10,571 nucleotides of DNA, taken from an uncultured Brachyspira sp. (GTDB lineage: Bacteria > Cyanobacteriota > Vampirovibrionia > Gastranaerophilales > Gastranaerophilaceae). The notes beneath the pieces were generated by a model. That model did no database searches. It saw only the letters and a list, made by a program, of their open reading frames with translations, and had not been told where the DNA came from. Shown piece by piece: positions 6,405 through 10,571 of this stretch; the first letter of the stretch is position 1, and every line of letters starts with the position of its first letter. The position numbers and the translations under genes are program-made. The stretch spans positions 1 through 10,571 of the forward strand of contig ONYB01000146.1 in assembly GCA_900321895.1 (NCBI GenBank), in the 5' to 3' direction.

Positions 6405-6627
6405 GAGCAGAACGGATTTACGTACGGACGTTAATCAGGATAGCGAGAATATGGAGCGGACAGGACGTAAGCCCGACAGCGACATTGTTCGAGCGTGGAG
6501 TAAATTCAAGACGGCATTAGCGGAGTGAAAGATGAGCAAACATCAACGGAAACGTTGAGTTTTCGTTGTGATTGCGAACGGTGCCGTTTAATGCGAAGGC
6601 GAATTTACCTTTCACTCTTCACTTTTG
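6405..6627. other. Gene-free, hairpin-bearing stretch
   Basis: No coding frame with a ribosome binding site is visible. Supported local structures are: 6415-6436, GATT and ACGT arms separated by a T-T mismatch around an ACGG loop; 6543-6558, TCAACG and CGTTGA around a GAAA tetraloop; and the palindrome AACGGTGCCGTT near 6577-6588. The composition is visibly more GC-rich than the neighbouring genes. I recognise no tRNA, tmRNA, RNase P or SRP RNA here. Confidence 0.5.
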
Positions 6628-7005
6628 TTACGTCATCAAATGATAATATTTCATGTAGTCTGCCATAATCATGGAGCTTGTTGCGTTTGCAACAGTCGCT
6701 TTTATTTCTTGATCACGGTCGGATTCCGATGTTTCCTTTACTTCTTGTGTTTCTTGCTGTCTTTGTTGGGCAATCATTTCGGTCTGTTGTTCTTGGATAA
6801 ATTTTTCAACAGTTTGCTGAATTTCTTTCATTTTTGCCTTGTCACCTGCGTAAGAACCCGTTGATTCCACGCCAGCCTCCGACAAGTTTTTCATGATTTC
6901 TGCCCACTCGTTATAGTTTGTAATGCTCGTGCCTTGTGCTTGTGCTGCTGCTTGTGCCCTCTTTAAATCGTCTTCATCTTGTATTCCGTTAACTTTGAAA
7001 GCCAT
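6628..7005 (-). CDS. Hypothetical coiled-coil protein, 125 aa
   Basis: Not recognised. A textbook AAGGAG stands six nt before the ATG, which supports translation. Residues 1-45 are compact and partly helical (MAFKVNGIQDEDDLKRAQ, then an alanine/glutamine-rich stretch and NYNEWAEIMKNL). Residues 55-101 are very rich in Glu, Gln and Lys, typical of a long charged helix or coiled coil (KEIQQTVEKFIQEQQTEMI). The end (107-125) is Met- and Tyr-rich (SSMIMADYMKYYHLM) and could be an amphipathic or assembly segment. There is no signal peptide, no membrane span and only simple sequence bias. It is transcribed divergently from infA and separated from gyrA by 551 nt, so it is probably monocistronic. A small structural or adaptor protein is possible, but no function can be assigned. 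Confidence 0.7.
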   Translation of the reverse strand: MAFKVNGIQDEDDLKRAQAAAQAQGTSITNYNEWAEIMKNLSEAGVESTGSYAGDKAKMKEIQQTVEKFIQEQQTEMIAQQRQQETQEVKETSESDRDQEIKATVANATSSMIMADYMKYYHLMT

Positions 7006-7087
7006 ACTACTCTCCTTTGCTATTCGCTCTTATTTATATAAAGGATTTTTTTGAAAGAGAATTTCAGAAATAAAAATTTGTGTAATA

Positions 7088-7267
7088 TTTCTTAATAACA
7101 GCTTTATCCTTATTGCTTTGTTTAATTAAAAATATAATAATAAGAATTATTAAGAAAAATTTACAAACAGTCAGAAGGTTTGAAAAATTGCGGGTTTAGG
7201 CATGTTCAACTGTTTATTGAAAGAGTGCCGTTATTAAATAAACAACCATTTAAAATATATTAAGAAA
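7088..7267. promoter_or_regulatory. Three copies of TATTAAGAAA (possible operator)
   Basis: Copies lie at 7088-7097 (reverse orientation), 7148-7157 and 7258-7267. The first two also share the preceding T and similar AT-rich flanks. They lie between divergent start codons and may be binding sites for a regulator of infA or of the 125-aa gene; AT bias makes some chance recurrence likely. Confidence 0.35.
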
Positions 7268-7291
7268 TGCATGCAAATTCGCTCAAATCGC

Positions 7292-7319
7292 TTGCAAACA
7301 AATATTTTGCAAGTATTAT
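7292..7319 (+). promoter_or_regulatory. Candidate infA-operon promoter
   Basis: TTGCAA (7292-7297), a 16-nt spacer, then TATTAT (7314-7319; five of six to the -10 consensus). The spacer includes the right arm of the dyad 7291-7313, so a repressor binding the dyad would block this promoter. It would give a leader of about 100 nt before infA. Confidence 0.35.
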
Positions 7320-7428
7320 TAAAATATACCCTTACAAGGGGTAGATATGCACATGTGAAAAATTAGCCGTAAATCAATAAGCAGCAATGCTTTTGGTGTG
7401 CGGAAAATAAGCCGAAAATGAGGAAAAT

Positions 7429-7644
7429 ATGTCAAAAGACGTTATTGAAATAGAAGGTACAATTATAGAATCCATGCCAAATGCCATGTTCAGAGTAAAA
7501 CTCGAAAACGACCATGAAATTTTGGCACACATCTCGGGTAAAATCAGAAAAAACTTCATCAGAATTTTGCCGGGGGACAAAGTTAAGGTTGAAATGACGC
7601 CTTATGACCTCTCAAGAGGCAGAATTACATTCAGATTAAAGTAG
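7429..7644 (+). CDS. infA: Translation initiation factor IF-1
   Basis: Binds the 30S A site during initiation, together with IF-2 and IF-3. The 71-aa product is a single OB-fold and matches the family throughout: an IEGTIIESMPNAMFRVKLEN opening, LAHISGKIRKNFIRILPGD in the middle and the ending YDLSRGRITFR. The usual length is 71-73 aa. The ATG is preceded at close range by GAGGA. It is the first gene of the plus-strand ribosomal cluster, 37 nt before rpmJ. The customary upstream neighbours (secY, adk, map) are not on this strand. Confidence 0.97.
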   Translation: MSKDVIEIEGTIIESMPNAMFRVKLENDHEILAHISGKIRKNFIRILPGDKVKVEMTPYDLSRGRITFRLK

Positions 7645-7681
7645 AAATCTCACGAAACACAAAATATAAAGGAAAAGAAAA

Positions 7682-7795
7682 ATGAAAGTAAGATCATCAG
7701 TAAAACCTATGTGCGACAAGTGCAAGGTTATCAAAAGAAAAGGCAGAGTTGCCGTTATTTGTGAAAACCCTAAACACAAACAACGTCAAGGTTAG
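7682..7795 (+). CDS. rpmJ: 50S ribosomal protein L36
   Basis: A 37-aa protein of the large subunit. It opens MKVRSSVKPMCDKCKVIKRK, and the zinc ribbon ligands are complete: Cys11-X2-Cys14-X12-Cys27-X4-His32. This is the zinc-binding form rather than the cysteine-less paralogue. It ends KHKQRQG, the usual C-terminus. AAAGGA lies about 8 nt upstream of the ATG. It follows infA by 37 nt, the standard order, but is then separated from rpsM by an unusually long 224-nt spacer. Confidence 0.97.
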   Translation: MKVRSSVKPMCDKCKVIKRKGRVAVICENPKHKQRQG

Positions 7796-7886
7796 TCCTT
7801 TCGGGGTGAAGTGAGCAAGGCGAGCGAGCCCCATAAGTGATTTCAGGCAAGAAGGGTCTTTTGAAATAACCAATAAACGAAAAGAA

Positions 7887-7918
7887 CTTATTCACCTGTT
7901 CACTTATTAACTTATTCA
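7887..7918 (+). repeat. Octanucleotide array, 4 units (CTTATTMA)
   Basis: Four 8-bp units: CTTATTCA, a variant CCTGTTCA, CTTATTAA and CTTATTCA, continuing into CTTC. This is the reverse-complement form of the array at 6266-6297, with the same number of units and the same 32-bp length. Confidence 0.8.
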
Positions 7919-7929
7919 CTTCGGTGAAT
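7914..7929 (+). ncRNA. UUCG-tetraloop hairpin in the rpmJ-rpsM spacer
   Basis: ATTCAC, UUCG, GTGAAT: a perfect 6-bp stem closed by the very stable C(UUCG)G loop. Its 5' arm is made from the last octamer unit. It is a cis element rather than a demonstrated separate RNA. Confidence 0.5.
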
Positions 7930-8019
7930 GCCGAATTGACGGGCGACGGTCAATGGAGAGGAAGAATTTAAGCCTCTTACCCAAAAAAATCTAACAACAG
8001 AAAAGGAGAAATTAAAACA

Positions 8020-8391
8020 ATGGCAAGATTAGTAGGGGTAGATTTACCTCGTAACAAAAGAATGGAAATTGCATTAACCTATATCTACGGTATAGGACCA
8101 ACAAGAAGTAAAAAAATTCTCGCAGCTACAGGTATTTCACCTGACTTGAGAACAGATGATTTGACAGAAGAAGATATTAAAAACCTTCGTAACGAACTCG
8201 CTAACTACCATATTGAAGGTGACTTGAGACGTGAAGTTACAATGCACATCAAACGTCTTCAAGAAATCGGTTCTTTCAGAGGTTTAAGACATAAAAGAAA
8301 CCTTCCTTGCAGAGGTCAAAGAACTAAGACTAACGCAAGAACCCGTCGTGGTAAAAAAGGTTTGGCAATCACTAAAAAGAAAGCTGTTTAG
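8020..8391 (+). CDS. rpsM: 30S ribosomal protein S13
   Basis: A head protein of the small subunit that contacts the P-site tRNA and the B1 bridges. At 123 aa it is of normal length. The N-terminal helix-two-turn-helix domain (GVDLPRNKRMEIALTYIYGI at 6-25, then GPTRSKKIL) is followed by the 16S-contacting RGLRHKRNLPCRGQRTKTNA (87-106) and a basic tail ending TKKKAV. AAGGAG lies 11 nt upstream of the ATG. In E. coli the alpha-operon leader before rpsM is the S4 repressor site; I see no clear copy of that pseudoknot here, although the preceding spacer is structured. Confidence 0.97.
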   Translation: MARLVGVDLPRNKRMEIALTYIYGIGPTRSKKILAATGISPDLRTDDLTEEDIKNLRNELANYHIEGDLRREVTMHIKRLQEIGSFRGLRHKRNLPCRGQRTKTNARTRRGKKGLAITKKKAV

Positions 8392-8419
8392 TGAATTGCA
8401 ACAAGTGATTTGGTAATAT

Positions 8420-8434
8420 GTGAGCGAAGCTCAC
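8420..8434 (+). ncRNA. GAA-loop hairpin in the rpsM-rpsK spacer
   Basis: GTGAGC, GAA, GCTCAC: a perfect 6-bp stem with a 3-nt loop in a 106-nt spacer. It is followed by A-rich sequence rather than a U-run, so it is not a terminator. Confidence 0.45.
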
Positions 8435-8441
8435 GAAAAAG

Positions 8442-8457
8442 CTTATTCACTTATTAA
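8442..8457 (+). repeat. Octanucleotide repeat, 2 units
   Basis: CTTATTCA followed by CTTATTAA and then CTTG, in the rpsM-rpsK spacer. The two units are identical to units 4 and 3 of the array at 7887-7918. Confidence 0.65.
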
Positions 8458-8497
8458 CTTGAAAACTTCAAAAATACAAAAATAGAGGAAATAAAAA

Positions 8498-8884
8498 ATG
8501 GCAAGACCAGTAAAAACTAAGAAAAAAGAAAAGAAAAATGTATTGCAAGGTGTTGTGCATATTCAATCAACATTTAACAATACAATCGTAACTTCTACCG
8601 ATACGCAAGGTAATGCTATTGCTTGGGCAACAGCAGGTGCCAGCGGTTTTAAGGGTGCTAGAAAAGGTACTCCGTTTGCAGCTCAATCTGCTGCCGAACA
8701 GGTTGCTAAAAAATCAATCGACCAAGGTATGAAAAAAGTTGAAGTTCATATCAAAGGGCCTGGTTCAGGTAGAGAAACTGCTATCAGAGCTATTCAAGCT
8801 GCAGGTTTGGAAATCACATTGATTAAAGATGTTACTCCAATCCCTCACAACGGTTGCCGTCCACCTAAGAAAAGACGTGTGTAA
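8498..8884 (+). CDS. rpsK: 30S ribosomal protein S11
   Basis: A platform protein of the small subunit, near the mRNA exit and bound to 16S helices with S18 and S6. At 128 aa it is of normal length. A basic N-terminus (TKKKEKKN) leads to the conserved VVHIQSTFNNTIVTSTDTQG (19-38), SGFKGARKGTPFAAQSAAE (49-67), GPGSGRE (87-93) and the diagnostic end PHNGCRPPKKRRV (116-128). GAGGA stands 8 nt before the ATG. The sequence is close to remembered cyanobacterial S11 along its length. Confidence 0.98.
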   Translation: MARPVKTKKKEKKNVLQGVVHIQSTFNNTIVTSTDTQGNAIAWATAGASGFKGARKGTPFAAQSAAEQVAKKSIDQGMKKVEVHIKGPGSGRETAIRAIQAAGLEITLIKDVTPIPHNGCRPPKKRRV

Positions 8885-8920
8885 TCGGATTTTGTGCAGT
8901 GTGACGTTGAGCTTGGGTGA

Positions 8921-8935
8921 GCTGATGAAATCAGC
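8921..8935 (+). ncRNA. GAA-loop hairpin in the rpsK-rpsD spacer
   Basis: A perfect 6-bp stem, GCTGAT / ATCAGC, closed by a GAA loop. It has the same size and loop as the hairpin at 8420-8434, although the stems differ. Confidence 0.45.
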
Positions 8936-9058
8936 GAGCAACATCAGGGCGAAACTAACACGAAGTAGCAAAAACAATAGCGAATGGCAACGTAGTGAAA
9001 TGAGCTGGTTGTTTTTGTGAAACAATAATCAGAGACAACAAAAACAAAAGTAGAAACC

Positions 9059-9104
9059 GCGGGGGCTTGCTGAACGCCAATAAAGCAAACCATAGATGCC
9101 CCGC
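9059..9104 (+). promoter_or_regulatory. Stem-loop upstream of rpsD (candidate S4 leader)
   Basis: The outer GC stem GCGGGG / CCCCGC (9059-9064 with 9099-9104) encloses an inner TTGCT / AGCAA stem (9067-9071 with 9084-9088). The element ends 8 nt before the AAGGAG (9113-9118) of rpsD. Ribosomal protein S4 represses its own operon by binding structured leader RNA in E. coli and B. subtilis. That this element does the same is inference; I cannot align it to either known leader. Confidence 0.4.
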
Positions 9105-9127
9105 ACAATTAAAAGGAGAAATAAAAA

Positions 9128-9730
9128 ATGGCTAGATATACAGGTCCAAGTAATAAATTATTCAGAAATAAGAAAGTTAAAGACTTGTCAAACAGAAAGT
9201 TGACTACTTCTATGCGTCAAAACGCATCAGGTCAACACGGTGCTGTTAGAAAGAAACTTTCTGAATATGCTATTCACTTAGCTGAAAAACAAAAAATCAG
9301 ATTTACTTATGTAGTAAGTGAAAAACAATTCGCAAGATACTATAACGAAGCTGCAAGAAGAAGCGGTGTTACAGGTACAATTCTTTTACAGTTGTTGGAA
9401 TCAAGACTTGACAACATCCTTTACAGAGCAGGTTTAGGTATTACACGTAAACAATCAAGACAAATCGTTAACCACGGTCATGTTCTTGTAAATGATAAAA
9501 AAGTAGATATTCCATCATACTCAGTAAAAGCAGGTGATGTTATCACTATTAAATCTAAGAGTGCAGCATTCTTGAAATCTGTTACAGAAATGATTGATAT
9601 GGCTTGTGCTCCTGCATGGATGACTATCGACAAAGATGCTTTGAAAATCACATTTGATAGAATTCCGGAAAGAGAAGAATTAGATCCTGAAATTAAAGAA
9701 CAACTCGTAATTGAATATTACTCTAAATAG
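9128..9730 (+). CDS. rpsD: 30S ribosomal protein S4
   Basis: A primary 16S-binding protein that starts assembly of the 5' domain and, in several bacteria, represses its own operon. The 200-aa product has the N-terminal GPSNKLFRN and SGQHGAVRKKLSEYAIHLAE (34-53) regions. The RNA-binding S4 domain covers about 91-155 (ESRLDNILYRAG, then RQIVNHGHVLVNDKKVDIPS). It ends QLVIEYYSK. The zinc-knuckle cysteines of the C+ form are absent; the only Cys is 160. The residue pattern resembles cyanobacterial S4. rpsD lies between rpsK and rpoA, as in most Gram-negatives. In cyanobacteria, as I recall, rpsD is not in this cluster. Confidence 0.97.
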   Translation: MARYTGPSNKLFRNKKVKDLSNRKLTTSMRQNASGQHGAVRKKLSEYAIHLAEKQKIRFTYVVSEKQFARYYNEAARRSGVTGTILLQLLESRLDNILYRAGLGITRKQSRQIVNHGHVLVNDKKVDIPSYSVKAGDVITIKSKSAAFLKSVTEMIDMACAPAWMTIDKDALKITFDRIPEREELDPEIKEQLVIEYYSK

Positions 9731-9750
9731 CGTGAGTGAGCTGAGGGCGA

Positions 9751-9798
9751 TGGCTTTGCGGTGTCGGCTTGCGAGAGCAAGACGAGCAGGCAAAGACA
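9751..9798 (+). ncRNA. 48-nt compound hairpin in the rpsD-rpoA spacer
   Basis: Read inward, the arms pair symmetrically: TG/CA, a G-A mismatch, CTTTGC/GCAAAG (9754-9759 with 9790-9795), a 4x4 internal loop, TCG/CGA, a second G-A mismatch, then CTTGC/GCAAG (9768-9772 with 9777-9781) capped by a GAGA tetraloop of the GNRA class. All internal loops are symmetric. It is followed by ACCCG rather than a U-run, so it is not a terminator. It is either a cis-regulatory or processing element or part of a mobile repeat. Confidence 0.55.
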
Positions 9799-9867
9799 AG
9801 ACCCGTTAATAGCGAACGAGCAAGAAGCGGATTTTTGTTAATCTGTTTCAAACGGAGAAATCCAAAA

Positions 9868-9888
9868 TAGTTATTTAACAACTAGGAG
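9868..9888 (+). promoter_or_regulatory. Small hairpin abutting the rpoA ribosome binding site
   Basis: TAGTT (9868-9872) can pair with AACTA (9880-9884), whose last base is also the first of the AGGAG (9884-9888) that serves rpoA. The 5-bp AT-rich stem is weak and would modulate access only mildly, if at all. Confidence 0.3.
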
Positions 9889-9897
9889 ATTAAAAGA

Positions 9898-10571
9898 ATG
9901 GAATTAAAAATTAAATGCGTTAATACAACCACAAGTTCAGACGGTTCACAGTACGGTAAATTCGTAATCGAACCGTTGGCAAAGGGCTTTGGTACAACAA
10001 TCGGTAACTCATTGAGAAGAGTTTTGCTTTCAAGCCTCGAAGGAACGGCAGTTACTTCAGCAAGAATTGAAGGTATCACTCACGAATACACTGCTATTCC
10101 GGGTGTTTTGGAAGATGTTATCGACGTTATGTTGAACCTTAAAGGCTTGGTTGTAAAAACCGATTCGAAAGAAGCACAGCATTTGAGAATTGACGTAGAC
10201 AAAGCAGGTGCTGTTCTCGCAAGTGATATTCAATTACCTGCAGGTGTTAAAGTCGTTAACCCTGACTGGTTAATTTGTACCGTTTCAGAAGGTGGCAGCT
10301 TCCATGCTGACGTTATTGTTGAAACAGGTAAAGGTTACGTTGCTCACGATGTTCCTAGAGATTCTAAAGGAGTATCAATCGACGTATTGCCTATTGACGC
10401 AACTTTCATGCCAATTAAAAGAGTTAGCTACAACGTAGAAAACACTCGTGTAGGCGATTCTATTGATTTTGATAAGTTGACTTTGGAAATTTGGTCTAAC
10501 GGTTCAATCGAAGTTACAACTGCTTTGAGCCAAGCTTCTAACTTGTTAATCGATCATTTTATGCAAATCGC
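9898..10571 (+). CDS. rpoA: RNA polymerase alpha subunit (N-terminal part)
   Basis: Alpha dimerises to nucleate assembly of the polymerase core. The window ends after 224 codons, so only the N-terminal assembly domain is seen; the complete protein normally has about 310-330 residues. Visible hallmarks are GKFVIEPLAKGFGTTIGNSL (20-39) followed by RRVLLSSLEGTAVT. The arginine pair at 40-41 corresponds to the dimer-interface region of E. coli alpha. An IPGVLEDVIDVMLNLKG segment (67-83) follows. The core closely resembles cyanobacterial alpha. AGGAG is 9 nt upstream of the ATG. It is separated from rpsD by 167 nt with a strong hairpin, which could set alpha levels apart from those of the ribosomal proteins. 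rplQ would be expected next. Confidence 0.97.
   Translation, partial: MELKIKCVNTTTSSDGSQYGKFVIEPLAKGFGTTIGNSLRRVLLSSLEGTAVTSARIEGITHEYTAIPGVLEDVIDVMLNLKGLVVKTDSKEAQHLRIDVDKAGAVLASDIQLPAGVKVVNPDWLICTVSEGGSFHADVIVETGKGYVAHDVPRDSKGVSIDVLPIDATFMPIKRVSYNVENTRVGDSIDFDKLTLEIWSNGSIEVTTALSQASNLLIDHFMQI

Larger units (their letters stand above)
7006..7428. other. Divergent intergenic region upstream of infA
   Basis: A 423-nt AT-rich region between the divergent 125-aa gene and infA. It holds three copies of TATTAAGAAA, a dyad at 7291-7313 (CTTGCAAA / TTTGCAAG, 7-nt loop), an imperfect dyad TACCCTT / AAGGGGTA near 7328-7345, and a perfect TATAAT at 7133-7138 without a good -35. I see no gene and no recognised riboswitch. 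Confidence 0.55.
7796..8019 (+). other. Long rpmJ-rpsM spacer with repeats and hairpins
   Basis: A 224-nt non-coding spacer where most genomes have few bases. It contains a GGGG...CCCC-bounded segment near 7804-7833, an octamer array (7887-7918), a UUCG-capped hairpin (7914-7929) and a second stem-loop (7935-7954, ATTGAC / GTCAAT, 8-nt loop). It ends with the rpsM ribosome binding site, AAGGAG at 8003-8008. Confidence 0.6.
8885..9127 (+). other. Long structured rpsK-rpsD spacer
   Basis: A 243-nt spacer. It contains the hairpin GCTGAT-GAA-ATCAGC (8921-8935), which may extend outwards through GTTG (8906-8909) and CAAC (8939-8942). It also has three mutually complementary segments (8969-8977, 9009-9017, 9039-9047) and a GC-rich stem-loop just before the rpsD ribosome binding site (9059-9104). 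A 63-codon open frame overlapping it (8829-9020) lacks any sign of being real. Confidence 0.6.

Noticed and set aside
6077..6627. A classical structured RNA gene (tmRNA, RNase P RNA, 6S or SRP RNA) upstream of gyrA
   Set aside because: The GAAAAGTCC string briefly recalls the RNase P core, but the remaining conserved segments are missing, and no tRNA-like ends are present.
7328..7345. The imperfect dyad TACCCTT / AAGGGGTA as an operator
   Set aside because: The arms differ by one inserted G and there is no second copy; kept only as a note in the infA upstream region.
8829..9020. A 63-codon plus-strand open frame from the end of rpsK into the spacer
   Set aside because: It starts within rpsK in another frame and runs through structured spacer sequence; there is no initiation signal.

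Overview
The window reads as a chromosomal housekeeping segment of an AT-rich bacterium. Several products resemble cyanobacterial versions: the RpoA N-terminal domain (an LEGTAVT / IPGV core), a cysteine-poor S4 ending in VIEYYSK, S11 and IF-1. Non-photosynthetic relatives of cyanobacteria (Vampirovibrionia / Gastranaerophilales, 'Melainabacteria') would fit the low GC and the abundant lysine and AGA arginine codons. That assignment is inference from remembered family sequences, not from a search.

Left half, minus strand, in transcription order: a 125-aa coiled-coil orphan (7005-6628); a 551-nt gap holding an inverted-repeat element and octamer arrays; gyrA (6076-3518, TTG start, own terminator); a putative zinc metallopeptidase with an anthrax-lethal-factor-like active site (3432-2437); adk (2352-1696); map (1647-895); and a small RNase-H-fold-like protein (890-249) that starts 4 nt after the map stop codon. 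Positions 1-248 hold no gene I can support.

Right half, plus strand: a 423-nt divergent intergenic region carries three copies of a 10-bp motif. It is followed by the alpha-operon order infA-rpmJ-rpsM-rpsK-rpsD-rpoA, with rpoA cut by the window end. These genes make the translation initiation factor IF-1, ribosomal proteins L36, S13, S11 and S4, and the RNA polymerase alpha subunit. The usual upstream neighbours adk and map are here on the opposite strand, beyond gyrA, which suggests an inversion or relocation.

The most unusual material is non-coding. The ribosomal gene spacers are long (224, 106, 243 and 167 nt). Where I counted, the spacer is more GC-rich than the next gene (58 of 100 nt against 38 of 100). 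The spacers contain well-formed hairpins with UUCG, GNRA or GAA loops. An octanucleotide repeat family (NNNATAAG, or CTTATTMA on the other strand) occurs as three exact 4-unit, 32-bp blocks and one 2-unit block, both upstream of gyrA and inside the ribosomal operon. A 268-bp segment upstream of gyrA is bounded by a 23-nt inverted repeat whose left copy is split by 32 nt.
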